From the NCBI RefSeq assembly GCF_036014115.1, contig NZ_CP107913.1, positions 124,001-188,000 on the forward strand: a stretch of DNA of 64,000 nucleotides. The letters run 5' to 3'. The position numbers were made by a program, and so were the translations under genes. The notes under the pieces were generated by a model. The model was not told the DNA's origin. It made no database searches and saw only the letters and a list, made by a program, of their open reading frames with translations. How positions within the stretch are numbered: position 1 is the stretch's first letter; each line of letters opens with the position of its first letter. Below are positions 36,138 through 45,498 of the stretch, piece by piece. This stretch comes from Streptomyces sp. NBC_00448. GTDB lineage: Bacteria > Actinomycetota > Actinomycetes > Streptomycetales > Streptomycetaceae.

Positions 36138-36678
36138 AGCAGCCCAAGTCGCGGCCGGGCCCAAGGGTTGCGGGCCCCGGTCGGGCGCCCCGGCCTCGGG
36201 CCGGCCGCGGCCGACCGCCGTGCGGACGGCCGCGGCCCTCGCTCCTCCGGAGGGCTTCCCCGGGAGTCTCGGGGGCGACAGGCACCGTGATGGCGCGCTC
36301 ACACGTGTCCGGGTTCGGGAGCGGGGGCGCGGACTCGCACGCCGTCAGATGACGTAGCCGGTCGCAGGGTGGGCGTGCCCCGGCGCCGGCGGGCCGCTGG
36401 AGGGCGCGCATCGGTGGGTTTCGTCCTGGAGCGGCGCCGTGCGGGGACCGGCCGGACCCGGCTGCCGCAGACGGTGTCCGCGCATGCTCGCTACTGCCGC
36501 GCGCGACTCACCGTCAACTGACTGATGTGGGCGGCTGCGCCGGAGTCGACAGTGGTGAACCGTCGGCCTCGCGGCGCGGCGGTCGGAGCGCACGGCCGGG
36601 CGGAGGCGGACGCTTTGCACAAGGTCGCCTGCTGCGCGGGTCGGCCACCGATACACACGGGACACAGAGGGTTTTCAC
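36138..36678. other. Intergenic stretch, no supported gene
   Basis: About 540 bases. Open frames are arginine/proline-rich on both strands and lack family features. A promoter for the hydrolase at 36679 should be here. Nothing else seen. Confidence 0.4.
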
Positions 36679-37767
36679 ATGATCGACAGGCGTACCTTCG
36701 GCAAGGCCTTCGGCGTGGGCACCGGCGCGGCGGCCATGGCCATGACCGGTCTGGGCACCGCGAACGCCGCCGGCACCGGCGCGGCCGCCCGGCGCGGCAG
36801 CAGCACGAAGGGCACGGGCATCCCCGCCTCCACCGTGCCCCCGATCGTTCCCGGCACCCACACCACCTTCCCCGCCACCAAGCAGGTCAAGGCGGGCCTG
36901 CTGGACGTCGGCTACTCGGAACTCGGCCCGTCGCACGGCCCGGTGGTCCTGCTGCTGCACGGCTGGCCCTACGACATCCACAGCTTCGTCGACGTCGCCC
37001 CGGCGCTGTCCCGGCTCGGCTACCGGGTGCTCGTCCCCTACCTGCGTGGCCACGGCAGCACCATGTTCCTGTCCCGTCGGACGCCGCGCACCGCGGAGCA
37101 GTCCGCGGTGGCGCTGGACATCATCGCGTTCATGGACGCCCTGCGCATCGACCAGGCCGTACTCGCCGGCTTCGACTGGGGTTCGCGCACCGCCGACATC
37201 ATCTCCGCCCTGTGGCCGGAGCGGGTCAAGGCGCTGGTGTCCACCGGCGGCTACGTCATCACCAACGTCGAGGCGCAGAAGACCCCGGCCGCGGCCGCCG
37301 TCGAGCACAACTGGTGGTACCAGTGGTACTTCTCGACCGACCGCGGCAAGCAGGCCATGGAGAACGCCGACGAGTGCAAGGCCCTGTGCCGCCTGGTGTG
37401 GCAGATCGTCTCTCCCAACTGGAACTTCGACGACGCCACCTTCGAACGCACCGCGCAGGCGTTCACCAACCCCGACTACGCCGCCACCGTGCTGTTCAAC
37501 TACCGCTGGCGCATCGGGCTGGTGGAGACCGACCCGCGCTACGTCCGCTACGAGAAACTGCTCGCCGCCGCTCCCAAGATCGGCGTCCCCACCATCACCC
37601 TCGACCCGGCGCTCGACCCCTTCACCCCGGCCGGCGACGGTGCGAACTACCGGACGTACTTCACCGGCGCCTACGACCACCGCACGATCCAGAACATCGG
37701 CCACAACCTCCCGCAGGAGGCGCCGACCGTGTTCGCCCAGGCCGTCGTCGATGCCGACCACCTCTGA
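36679..37767 (+). CDS. Tat-exported epoxide hydrolase/dehalogenase-like alpha/beta hydrolase
   Basis: 362 residues. Twin-arginine signal 'DRRTFGKAFGVGTGAAAM', then a hydrolase of the epoxide-hydrolase type: 'LLLHGWPYDIHSF' (HGxP oxyanion motif), nucleophile Asp166 in 'LAGFDWGSRTAD', and 'IQNIGHNLPQEAP' with the catalytic His. An Asp nucleophile favours epoxide hydrolase, haloalkane or fluoroacetate dehalogenase over esterase. GTTTTCACATG has no strong ribosome site but the Tat start fixes it. Confidence 0.9.
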   Translation: MIDRRTFGKAFGVGTGAAAMAMTGLGTANAAGTGAAARRGSSTKGTGIPASTVPPIVPGTHTTFPATKQVKAGLLDVGYSELGPSHGPVVLLLHGWPYDIHSFVDVAPALSRLGYRVLVPYLRGHGSTMFLSRRTPRTAEQSAVALDIIAFMDALRIDQAVLAGFDWGSRTADIISALWPERVKALVSTGGYVITNVEAQKTPAAAAVEHNWWYQWYFSTDRGKQAMENADECKALCRLVWQIVSPNWNFDDATFERTAQAFTNPDYAATVLFNYRWRIGLVETDPRYVRYEKLLAAAPKIGVPTITLDPALDPFTPAGDGANYRTYFTGAYDHRTIQNIGHNLPQEAPTVFAQAVVDADHL

Positions 37768-37943
37768 TTCCCACCCGCGACAGCGATCCCCGCGCGCAGG
37801 CGCTGGCCGGCGTCATCGTGCAGGACTCGTGGGCAGCGCGGCTGGACCGCTGCGGCGGAGCAGGCACGACGGCCACCCCCCACCGCCCCGACGGGCGACG
37901 CCTCCCCACCCGGGGTCGTCCCCCGCCGGGGCGGTTCGTGGCG

Positions 37944-38588
37944 TCACGGCAGCTCGAAACCCAGCGCCCGGGCGGCCGCCTCGGGGGTGGGCTGCGACCA
38001 GTGCTCGGCCACGGCCGCGTTGGTGGACAGCGAGCGCGTCAGGGCCGAGTCGAGGTAGAGGACGCCGCCGAGGTGGTCGGTCTCGTGCTGCACGATACGT
38101 GCCGGCCAGCCGGTGAACACCTCGTCGACGGACCGGCCGTGCTCGTCCTGTGCCCGCAACCGCACGCGGGCGTGCCGGGCCACCACCGCCTGCCACCCGG
38201 GCATGCTCAGGCAGCCCTCGAAGAAAGCCGCTTGGGCCTCGTCCTCGGGTTCGTAGGCGGGATTGACCAGCACCCGGAAGGGCAGCGGGCTGCGTCCTCG
38301 CGCCTCCAGCACCTCCGGCGAGCCCGGCGCCGGGTCCTCCACCACCGCGATGCTCAACGGGATGCCGACCTGGGTCGCGGCCAGTCCGACGCCCGGCGCC
38401 GCGTGCATCGTCTCGCGCAGCGCGGCCACGAACCGGTCGAGCTGCGCGTCGTCGAGCTGGCCGTCGTACGGCTCGGCGACGCCGCGCAGGACGGCCTCGC
38501 CCGCGGCGACGATGGGCAACGGTCCGCCGGCCGCCAGGAGTTCCTCCACCCGGTCGGGCAGGGACATGGGTGTCGCGGAAGCAGTCAT
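37944..38588 (-). CDS. def: Peptide deformylase
   Basis: 214 residues with all three PDF motifs: 'GVGLAATQVG' (66-75), 'EGCLSMPG' with metal ligand Cys126, and 'QHETDHLGG' with His168 and His172. It removes formyl groups from nascent proteins with Fe2+ or similar. The usual HExxH Glu is present (H-E-T-D-H). Streptomycetes often hold several copies, so this may be a secondary one. ATG at 38588 is chosen; ATG at 38600 gives four extra residues. Confidence 0.95.
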   Translation of the reverse strand: MTASATPMSLPDRVEELLAAGGPLPIVAAGEAVLRGVAEPYDGQLDDAQLDRFVAALRETMHAAPGVGLAATQVGIPLSIAVVEDPAPGSPEVLEARGRSPLPFRVLVNPAYEPEDEAQAAFFEGCLSMPGWQAVVARHARVRLRAQDEHGRSVDEVFTGWPARIVQHETDHLGGVLYLDSALTRSLSTNAAVAEHWSQPTPEAAARALGFELP

Positions 38589-38791
38589 GCGGGTCAGCAT
38601 GCCAGCCGGGCGGGCCCGGGTGTGCCGGGGGCGCGCGGCGGGACCCGGTCCCCGCGCGGCCGGACCGTACGGTCCCCTCGCTGAGCGGGCGGGCGGCGGT
38701 GGGAGCGCGGTACGGGTGGGGGTGCGGGACCGCCGTCCGCCATGTCGAACTCGTCCAACTCGTCGACCCAGCGGGGATGGTGCCGCTTCGC

Positions 38792-39085
38792 TCAACTGCG
38801 GCTGACGAAGCCCGTGCGCATGCCCGGGGCGGTCTCCGGGTCCTGGTAGGCCTTGCGGACATGGCCGGCCAGCACCCCCACGATCGCCCGGGCCAGGAAG
38901 TCGTGGACGAAGGTCGCACTGGTGCGGGAGATCGAGGGCAGCAGCCCCATGAACCGCATGAGCAGGCCGGTGCTCCGGTGCACCAGGCGCTCGGCCCGGC
39001 TGAACCGGCGGATACGGTCCGCGGTATCAGCCCTGCCCGCCGCCGCGGTGCTTGTCAGCCCCGTCGAACCAGCCGTCGATGTCAT
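38792..39085 (-). pseudogene. Cytochrome b561-type membrane subunit with an internal deletion
   Basis: About 97 residues. The start ('DRIRRFSRAERLVHRSTGLL') and the end ('SATFVHDFLARAIVGVLAGH', 'VRKAYQDPETAPGMRTGF') match a four-helix cytochrome b/b6-domain subunit, but the central two helices, about 100 residues, are missing in frame. The frame stays open, yet without the middle helices it should not bind haem normally. It follows and overlaps the remnant of a molybdopterin oxidoreductase, its usual partner. Confidence 0.75.
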
Positions 39086-39338
39086 AACCACGCTCCTCCC
39101 AGTACCCGGGGACGACCTCGTCGGTGACCGAGATGCCCGACAGCCACTTGGCCGACTTGTAGAAGGACATCGGGGCCGCGTACAGCCGCACCGGCCCGCC
39201 GTGCGCGTGGCTGATCGGCCTGTCCTGCATCTTCAGGGCCACCAGCATGTCCGGCCGGCGGGCCTGCTCCAGGGTGAGGTTCTCGGAGTAGGCCCCGTCG
39301 AAGCAGGTGAAGCGCAGCGCCTTGCCCTGCGGGCGCAC
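39027..39338 (-). pseudogene. Molybdopterin-dependent oxidoreductase (YedY/sulfite oxidase-like), C-terminal remnant
   Basis: About 103 residues match the end of the family: 'ALRFTCFDGAYSENLTLEQA', 'RPISHAHGGPVRLYAAPMSF', 'YKSAKWLSGISVTDEVVPGY' and 'WEERGYDIDGWFDGADKH'. The Mo-pterin-binding N-terminal domain with its Cys is gone; homology fades above 39330. Confidence 0.82.
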
Positions 39339-39452
39339 CCCCGCTTCGATGCTCGCCGCACGCCTCTCCGTCCACTTCGGAAGCGCGGCAGAGCCGTCCG
39401 GCAGCGCGTCGACCGCCGTGCTCCCGAGGAGCCGGGCGGGTCGGCTCCCGGG

Positions 39453-39950
39453 TCAGCGGGCCTCGACCGGTCCCTGGGCGTCGAGCCGGTAGTCGGGGGT
39501 GAGGCTCGGGGCGTGGGGCGCGCTGATGTGCATCACCGTGTAGCCGCCGTCGCGCAGGCCGCTGACGGTCACCGTGGCCGCGTAGGGGACTTCGGTCCCG
39601 CTCGCGCAGGCCGGGACGCAGCGCACCGCCAGGTACTTCCCTGTGGCGCTGGCTGTCGGCCGCCCCCAGTCCGACCAGACCAGGTTGCCCAGGCTGATCT
39701 CGCCGTCGCCGCACGCGAGGGTGAACGTCGTGGGCGAGGTGACCGGTTTCCCGCCGCAGCCGTGCAGCACCACCGGCGTGGCGGCAGGACGCGTCGTCGC
39801 GGCCACGGTGCGCGGCGCCGTTGCCGGAGGCGGTGACCCGCCGTCCGAGGAGGAACCCGAACCGCCACAGCCCGACACCGAAGCCAGAGCCACCCCCGCG
39901 GCACCAAGGGCGAACATGCTTCGACGCCGCCCCTCCGACATGCGCATCAT
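39453..39950 (-). CDS. Small lipoprotein of unknown function
   Basis: 165 residues: lipobox 'ASVSGCGGSG' (Cys28) after an Arg-rich start, a Ser/Gly/Pro/Thr linker, then a beta-rich domain with four Cys ('LHGCGGKP', 'TLACGDGE', 'AVRCVPACASG'). The segment 'SLGNLVWSDWG' followed by 'YTVMHISAPHAP' resembles short exported proteins common in actinomycetes. GGAAGGG lies before ATG 39950. Confidence 0.78.
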   Translation of the reverse strand: MMRMSEGRRRSMFALGAAGVALASVSGCGGSGSSSDGGSPPPATAPRTVAATTRPAATPVVLHGCGGKPVTSPTTFTLACGDGEISLGNLVWSDWGRPTASATGKYLAVRCVPACASGTEVPYAATVTVSGLRDGGYTVMHISAPHAPSLTPDYRLDAQGPVEAR

Positions 39951-40126
39951 CCGCGCCCTTCCCCCGTTGCGATCGCCGATACGGCGCCGAGCGAAAACCA
40001 GCCCTCAGGATACGGATCAGGGGCCGCCCGACTTGGGCGCCCCGCCATGGCGCGGGGCCGGGGCCGTCGATGTGATGCGCGGCACCGTCCGGGTGCTTCG
40101 GGTCGGGCGTGCGCGATCATGACCGG

Positions 40127-40834
40127 ATGAAGGCACGCTTCCTCGGTATCCCCGATCTGGCCGAAGTCCCGTCCGTGGCGGTCGTGGTCGACGTCATGCG
40201 CGCGTTCACGGTGGCCGCCTGGGCCTTCGCCCGGGGGGCGGAGAAGATCGTTCTCGCCGGGTCGCTGGACGAGGCCCGGGCGCTCAAGGCCCGCCACCCG
40301 GACTGGGCGGCGCTCAAGGACGGTCCGCCCGCGCCCGGCTTCGACCTGGTCAACTCGCCGGGCCTGCTGCGCACCGTCGACCTGGGCGGACGGACCGTCG
40401 TGCAGAAGACCACCGCGGGAACGGTCGGCGCCCTCGCGGTCAAGGAGGCGTCGCTGGTGCTGTGCGCCGGGTTCGTGGTGGCGGAGGCGACGGCTCGGCT
40501 CCTGCGGGCCCGCGGCTGCGACAGCGTCACCTTCGTGGTCACCGGCGAGGACGGGCGCGCCGACGAGGACCTGGCGTGCGCCCAGTACATCGCCCGGCGG
40601 GCGACCGGGTCGGCGACGGATGCGGCCGCCTTCCTGCGCCGCGCCGCCGAGTCGCGCGCCGCCGCCGAACTGGCCTCGGGCGTACGTCAGGGCGTCCATC
40701 CCGATGACGTGGCCCTCTGCGTCGAGCTCGACCGGTTTCCCTTCGCCATGGCCGCGACCTCGGAGGACTCGCTGACGGTCCTCCGTCCCCTCCCCGTCCC
40801 CGTCCCTTCGCCGACGGACGCGGCCCCGATCTGA
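40127..40834 (+). CDS. 2-phosphosulfolactate phosphatase (ComB)-family protein
   Basis: 235 residues. ComB-like marks: '[20 protein letters not shown]' with the Asp nucleophile region, '[10 protein letters not shown]', '[14 protein letters not shown]' and '[20 protein letters not shown]'. In methanogens ComB makes sulfolactate for coenzyme M; actinobacterial members act on other 2-phospho compounds and are largely untested. GTG 40109 is an alternative start. Mostly single-gene context. Confidence 0.87.
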   Translation: MKARFLGIPDLAEVPSVAVVVDVMRAFTVAAWAFARGAEKIVLAGSLDEARALKARHPDWAALKDGPPAPGFDLVNSPGLLRTVDLGGRTVVQKTTAGTVGALAVKEASLVLCAGFVVAEATARLLRARGCDSVTFVVTGEDGRADEDLACAQYIARRATGSATDAAAFLRRAAESRAAAELASGVRQGVHPDDVALCVELDRFPFAMAATSEDSLTVLRPLPVPVPSPTDAAPI

Positions 40835-40846
40835 CCCATCCGGTCG

Positions 40847-41116
40847 TCAGGGCATGTCGCCCTCCCAGTGCCAACTGCCCTCGCTGCCCGGCCGCGGCCC
40901 GTAGTACGCCCGCCCGCCCGGCCCGAACGCGCCGATCTCCGTGGGCAGCGCGACACCGCCGGACCGCTCCGAGTCCGCCAACCCGGTCAGGTCGAACAGC
41001 AGCCCGTCCAGCGGGCCGCCCACCAGCTCCACGTACCGACGCCCCGGCCGCGGCCCGGGATCGGGGTCCTCATGATCGGCGCCGTACACCCGCCGCTGCA
41101 TCCACCGCGCATCCAT
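40847..41116 (-). CDS. Small hypothetical protein
   Basis: 89 residues, Gly/Pro-rich, 'MDARWMQRRVYGADHEDPDP', 'RYVELVGGPLDGLLFDLTG' and C-terminal 'AYYGPRPGSEGSWHWEGDM'. The 'YVELVGGPLDG' start recalls short streptomycete proteins of unknown function. ATG at 41116 has AAGGTGG upstream. It is convergent with the ComB-like gene, 12 bases apart. Confidence 0.68.
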   Translation of the reverse strand: MDARWMQRRVYGADHEDPDPGPRPGRRYVELVGGPLDGLLFDLTGLADSERSGGVALPTEIGAFGPGGRAYYGPRPGSEGSWHWEGDMP

Positions 41117-41242
41117 ACCCACCACCTTCCCACCCCCCACCGACAACGCCCGGCCCCCGGCCGGGCCCGGCTCCCGTCCCGGAGGACCACCGGCGCCGGG
41201 TGGGAGCATGAGGGCGATTCACGTTCCGGCGGAGGAGTGCGC

Positions 41243-41842
41243 ATGCCCGCAACGGTCGAACTCGCGGCCATCACCGTCGACTGCCAGGACCCGGGCCCGA
41301 TCGCGGCCTTCTACCAGGCTGCCACCGGGGGCGAGAGCGTTCGATCAGGGGCCGACTCGGCCCGGGTCAAGATCGCCGGGATACTGTGGATCTTCCGCCG
41401 GGTCGAGGACTACCGGCCGCCGACCTGGCCCTCGGCCCGGGTGCCGCTGCAGATGCACCTGGAGTTCTCCGTCGACGACCTCACCGCGGCCGAGGAAGAA
41501 CTGATCGGTCTCGGCGCCACGACGGCTGAGTACCCGTCGGATCGCGCGGCCGGACTCCTGGTGATGCTCGACCCGGCCGGCCACCCGTTCTGCATCAGCG
41601 ATGCGTTCGCCGAAGCCGCCGGGCTGAGGGGCCGACCGGCTGACCGGCTGACCGGCCGACGTAGGACGCTTCGAGTGACGCGGCGGCGGTTCAGGGCCCA
41701 CCGGCAGCGAGGTGGCGGCTTTCGCTCCGGCCTCGCGGGCTGCGGCCGGCGCCTCCGGGGAACCGGGGACGGTAATCTCGGGTCATGCCCGGGATGTCGG
41801 TGGCGCGTTTCTACGACGAGTTGGTCGATGACTACCACCTGA
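41243..41842 (+). CDS. VOC-family protein with an unusual C-terminal extension
   Basis: 199 residues. The first 120 form a normal VOC protein: 'VELAAITVDCQDPGPIAAFY', 'PLQMHLEFSVDDLTAAEEEL', 'LLVMLDPAGHPFCIS'. The reading frame does not stop there but continues 80 residues as Arg/Gly-rich sequence and overlaps the next gene by 58 bases. That suggests loss of the original stop. The core should still fold. ATG 41243 follows GGAGGAG. Confidence 0.85.
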   Translation: MPATVELAAITVDCQDPGPIAAFYQAATGGESVRSGADSARVKIAGILWIFRRVEDYRPPTWPSARVPLQMHLEFSVDDLTAAEEELIGLGATTAEYPSDRAAGLLVMLDPAGHPFCISDAFAEAAGLRGRPADRLTGRRRTLRVTRRRFRAHRQRGGGFRSGLAGCGRRLRGTGDGNLGSCPGCRWRVSTTSWSMTTT

Positions 41843-42564
41843 TCTACTCGGACTGGGACGCGAGCATCCGTCGGCAGGGTGCGGCTCTGGACGCCCTGAT
41901 CGGCCGGGCGGGTGCGGACGTGCTCGACTGTGCGTGCGGGATCGGCACGCAGGCGATCGGGTTGGCGCTGCGCGGGCACCGCGTGACCGGGACGGATATC
42001 AGCCCTCGCGCCGCCGCCCGCGCGGCACGGGAGGCCGCGCGCCGGAGCCTGCGGCTGCGCACGGCCGCCGCCGACATGCGGCATCTCCCTTTTCCTGACA
42101 GCCGGTTCGACGCCGTCGTCTGCGCCGACAACTCGCTGCCTCACCTGTTGACCGGGCGGGAGGTGCGCGCCGCCCTGGCCGAGATGCGCCGCGTGCTGCG
42201 TCCCGACGGCCTGCTGCTGGTCAGCACGCGCCCGTACGACGAGCTGGTGCGCGAGCGCCCGGCTTCGACGCCCCCGCAGGTCCACCGGATCGCCGGGGGC
42301 GACGGCAGCGGCGAGGAGCGGACCGTCACCTTCCAGCTCTGGCACTGGCACGACGACGGCGAGCGCTACGACTTGGAGCACTTCCAGCTCGTTCCGGCCG
42401 GCGGCGAGTGGCGTGTCGAGGTTCGGCGGACCACCTACTGGGCACTCCCCCGGGACCGGTTGGCCGGCTTCGCGGCCGAGGCGGGGTTCGTCGACCCCGG
42501 GTGGCGGATGCCGCCGGAGACCGGCTTCTTCCAGCCCCTGCTCCTGGCCCGCGCCGGCGAGTAG
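41785..42564 (+). CDS. Class I SAM-dependent methyltransferase
   Basis: 259 residues. Motif I 'VLDCACGIGTQAIGLALRGH', motif II 'VTGTDISPRAAARAA', and 'FDAVVCADNSLPHLL' with 'LAEMRRVLRPDGLLLVSTRP' are typical of the UbiE/glycine-sarcosine N-methyltransferase-like group. C-terminal 'RRTTYWALPRDRLAGFAAEA' completes the fold. ATG 41785 or 41794; overlaps the VOC tail. Substrate unknown. Confidence 0.93.
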   Translation: MPGMSVARFYDELVDDYHLIYSDWDASIRRQGAALDALIGRAGADVLDCACGIGTQAIGLALRGHRVTGTDISPRAAARAAREAARRSLRLRTAAADMRHLPFPDSRFDAVVCADNSLPHLLTGREVRAALAEMRRVLRPDGLLLVSTRPYDELVRERPASTPPQVHRIAGGDGSGEERTVTFQLWHWHDDGERYDLEHFQLVPAGGEWRVEVRRTTYWALPRDRLAGFAAEAGFVDPGWRMPPETGFFQPLLLARAGE

Positions 42565-42669
42565 GCGGTCCGCCGGGAGTGGGCAGTACGCCGCCGACTG
42601 GGAGCCGCCGGCGGTCAACCGGCCGTGGACCGGGGCCCGTTCCACGAACCTCCGGGATCGGGCGGCGGG

Positions 42670-43206
42670 TCAGGGCAGGTGCGTGCGCGCCTGCGTCCAG
42701 GTGACGAGCCGGTCCCTGGCCGGCCCCGGCGGCACGAAGTCCACCAGCCGGTCCAGGTGGGCGGTCATGTTCTTGTGCCGGCGCAGTTCACCGATCTGCC
42801 CGACCGGGAGGTCACGCCACCGCGCGGCAAGCGCGACGGCCCGGTCGGGGTCGAGCGTGAGCGCCGCCAGCGTGTCGGCGACGAGGACCGCGGGCTCCCA
42901 GTCCGGGTCGGTGTCGGGGCCGAGGTGATCGATGACCCAGGTGCGCAGCGCGAAGTTCTGCCGGGTCTTCCGGGCCCGGCTCCACGAACTGTCGCCGGGG
43001 AGGCGTGCGTTGGCGTGCAAGGACAGCTTGGCCCAGCGCAGCCGGGCCGACCGTGGCTCACCGGACCGGTAGACGTGGGCCTGGGCGACGACCCTGATCC
43101 GCTCCAGCTCCTGGCCTTGCTGCGTGGCCGTGAGGGTTTCGAGGCGGCCGACCGTCCAGGTGCTGAGGTCCCGGACCGCCCGGTCCGGATCTGCGTCGCT
43201 GCTCAA
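42670..43206 (-). CDS. Hypothetical alpha-helical protein
   Basis: 178 residues, predicted mostly helical with 'LSTWTVGRLETLTATQQGQE', 'LRWAKLSLHANARLPG', 'NFALRTWVIDHLGPD' and 'LVTWTQARTHLP'. No domain recognised. Codon use is normal. Stands between the divergent methyltransferase groups. Confidence 0.65.
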   Translation of the reverse strand: MSSDADPDRAVRDLSTWTVGRLETLTATQQGQELERIRVVAQAHVYRSGEPRSARLRWAKLSLHANARLPGDSSWSRARKTRQNFALRTWVIDHLGPDTDPDWEPAVLVADTLAALTLDPDRAVALAARWRDLPVGQIGELRRHKNMTAHLDRLVDFVPPGPARDRLVTWTQARTHLP

Positions 43207-43295
43207 CGGTCCCCGCTTCGGACGGCATCAAGGCCAGGAACCACCGTAGCCCTGTTGAAGATCCGTCGAGCGAACGCGGAGCAGCGGCGGCGGAG

Positions 43296-44204
43296 TTACT
43301 GGTGCGGCTTGTTGGCGAACACCCAGCGGTTGCCCTCCAGCGCGTCGTTCTGCTCGGGGAGCGGGCCGCGGCCGTGCTGGCGGGTGAAGTCGAAGGGGGT
43401 GCGCACCGTGGTGGACCAGCCGTTGGCCGCCAGGGCACCCGCGGAGTCGGGTCGCGCCTGGCGATCGAACAAGGTGAGCAGGTCGATGCCGATCTGCTGA
43501 CGCGTCGAGAGGTAGATCGGGCTGTCGCGGTAGGCCAGCAGGTCCTTCTCCAGCTTGACCTCGAACGCCAGAGCGCTTCCTCCCGTGGTCAGTTGGTCCA
43601 CCGTGTCGATCAGGTACGTCTCGGCGGCGTGGGGCAGGTAGAAGAGCACGCCCTCGGCCAGCCAGACGCTGGGGGCGGCCGGGTCGAAGCCGGCGTCGGT
43701 GAGCGCGGTGACCCAGTCGTCGCGCAGGTCGATCGGGATCGGGACGCGCGTCGCCTTCGGGGTGGCCGACAGTCCGGCGAGGACCTGGTGCTTGAACGCC
43801 AGTACGCCGTCCCGGTCGATCTCGTAGACCACGCAGCCGGCCGGCCACTTGAGCCGGAACGCCCGGGTGTCCAACCCCGCCCCGAGCAGGACCACTTGGC
43901 GGGCGCCGGCGGTGTGCACCGTTCGGTGCACGAAGTCGTCGAGGACTCTGGTCCGCAGCCCGAAGTAGCGTGCGAACCGCCCCCACAGCGGGTTCGCGTC
44001 CCCGTCCGGAACCTGCTCGATGCGCATCGGCCACTCCGCGCAGGCCGGCGCGGCCCGCACGAAGTGCTCCGCGTAGACGTCCTGGGCCAGGCTGTCCGGG
44101 CGGTGGGTCTCGATCGCGCGTGCCGCGGCGACCATGAGAGCGGTGAGGCCGACGCCTCCTTCCACGTCCTCCACCCCGGCGTCCTGCTGCGCTGTGCTGA
44201 CCAT
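43296..44204 (-). CDS. SAM-dependent methyltransferase, TIGR00027/PPM-like group
   Basis: 302 residues of the O-methyltransferase group common in Mycobacterium and Streptomyces. Marks: 'GLTALMVAAARAIETHRPDS', 'FGLRTRVLDDFVHRTVHTAG', 'RQVVLLGAGLDTRAFRLKW' (SAM loop), 'VYEIDRDGVLAFKHQVL' and 'WLAEGVLFYLP'. ATG 44204 follows AAGGGAG. It lies 186 bases downstream of the furan-type operon on the same strand, so it may act on its product, but it could be independent. Confidence 0.9.
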   Translation of the reverse strand: MVSTAQQDAGVEDVEGGVGLTALMVAAARAIETHRPDSLAQDVYAEHFVRAAPACAEWPMRIEQVPDGDANPLWGRFARYFGLRTRVLDDFVHRTVHTAGARQVVLLGAGLDTRAFRLKWPAGCVVYEIDRDGVLAFKHQVLAGLSATPKATRVPIPIDLRDDWVTALTDAGFDPAAPSVWLAEGVLFYLPHAAETYLIDTVDQLTTGGSALAFEVKLEKDLLAYRDSPIYLSTRQQIGIDLLTLFDRQARPDSAGALAANGWSTTVRTPFDFTRQHGRGPLPEQNDALEGNRWVFANKPHQ

Positions 44205-44389
44205 GTGTGTGCTCCCTTGGTGTAAGTGAGAGTCCGGCGGACCCGCATGCCGGATGGTGGGCCGGCCACGGCGGCACGGCAGTACGGAACTTCGGCGGCA
44301 CGGGAGTTCGGCAGTACGGCACCTGGGCAGCCGAACGCCACTGCGCAGCAAGAAAGTTGATAGCTCGTCAGATGCGGTACGCGTCCCCG

Positions 44390-45496
44390 CTACCCCCGCC
44401 CCTCCGGAATCAGCACGGGCTTGACCACCCGCCCGGCGTCGCAGTCGCGTTCGGCCTCGTTGATCGCGCCGAGCGGATACGTACGGATCAGCTCGTCGAA
44501 CGGGAACCGCCCCGCCCGCCACAACCCGACCAACCGCGGAATCAGCAGCCCCGGCACCGCGTCCCCCTCGCAGATGTGGGAGATCCGCCGGCCCCGGTCC
44601 AACGCCCCCACCTCCAGCGGTAGCGCGGTGTGCAGCCGCGCCACCAACCCGAGGTGCCCGGTGGGGCGCAGCGCCCCCAGCGCGTCGTTGATCAGTCGGG
44701 CCGAGCCCGTGGTGTCGAGTGCGAACTGGGCCCCGCCGTCGGTCAGTCGGCGGATGCGGCCCGGCAGGTCGTCCGCCTCGGCGTGGACCGGGACCGCGCC
44801 CAGCCGCTCCGCCACGGCCAGCCGTTCGGGGTACCGGTCGACGGCCACGGCCACCGCCCCGGCGGCGGTGGCCGCCATCACCGCCGCCAGGCCCACCGCT
44901 CCCGCACCGAAGACCGCGACGCTCTCGCCCGGGCCCGCGCCGAAGGAGTGGAAGACCGCGCCGGCGCCGGTGAGGAACCCGCAACCGAGCGGCCCGAGCA
45001 GCTCGATGGGCAGCGACGGGTCGACCCGGACGGCGTTGCGTGCCGGGACCATCGCGTACTCGGCGAACGACGACTGCCCGAACCACCGGGGTGCCAACTC
45101 GCCCCCGGCCGCGTCCGTGAACCGTTCCGCGTTCTCCTTGCGCCCGCCGAAGAGGTTGAGCGCGGCGAAGGAGTCGCAGTACGCGGGGGCCGCGCCCTGG
45201 CAGTTCCGGCAGCGTCCGCAGGAGTCGAAGCTCAGTACGACGTGGTCGCCGGCGTTCAGGCCGGTGTCGGGACCGCCCGTCTCCACCACCACCCCGGCCC
45301 CCTCGTGTCCGAGCACGGCCGGCACCGGTGAGCGGCCCGCCGAACGCCGCACCGCGAGATCGGTCCGGCACATCCCGCAGCCCGCGACCCGCACCAGGAC
45401 CTCGCCGTCGGCCGGCCCCGCGGCCAGGACCACCTCCTCCACGGTGAACGGGCTCTCGTACGAGCGCAGGACCGCCGCGTCGAACCTCAACGCCAC
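44390..45496 (-). CDS. Zinc-dependent alcohol dehydrogenase (AdhC/aryl-alcohol type)
   Basis: 368-residue medium-chain dehydrogenase. Catalytic Zn region 'RVAGCGMCRTDL' and 'VLGHEGAGVV'; structural Zn Cys cluster in 'SFDSCGRCRNCQGAAPAYC'; NAD site 'VAVFGAGAVGLAAVMAAT'. The family interconverts aromatic or furfuryl alcohols and aldehydes. GTG 45496 follows GGAGGT that also ends the aldehyde dehydrogenase gene, 2 bases away, so the two are coupled. With MfnB upstream it could reduce the furan aldehyde to the alcohol or run in reverse. Confidence 0.92.
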   Translation of the reverse strand: MALRFDAAVLRSYESPFTVEEVVLAAGPADGEVLVRVAGCGMCRTDLAVRRSAGRSPVPAVLGHEGAGVVVETGGPDTGLNAGDHVVLSFDSCGRCRNCQGAAPAYCDSFAALNLFGGRKENAERFTDAAGGELAPRWFGQSSFAEYAMVPARNAVRVDPSLPIELLGPLGCGFLTGAGAVFHSFGAGPGESVAVFGAGAVGLAAVMAATAAGAVAVAVDRYPERLAVAERLGAVPVHAEADDLPGRIRRLTDGGAQFALDTTGSARLINDALGALRPTGHLGLVARLHTALPLEVGALDRGRRISHICEGDAVPGLLIPRLVGLWRAGRFPFDELIRTYPLGAINEAERDCDAGRVVKPVLIPEGRG

Positions 45497-45498
45497 GC

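Noticed and set aside
36525..38684. 719-codon frame through the epoxide hydrolase gene
   Set aside because: Shifted frame of a gene with a clear Tat signal and catalytic motif.
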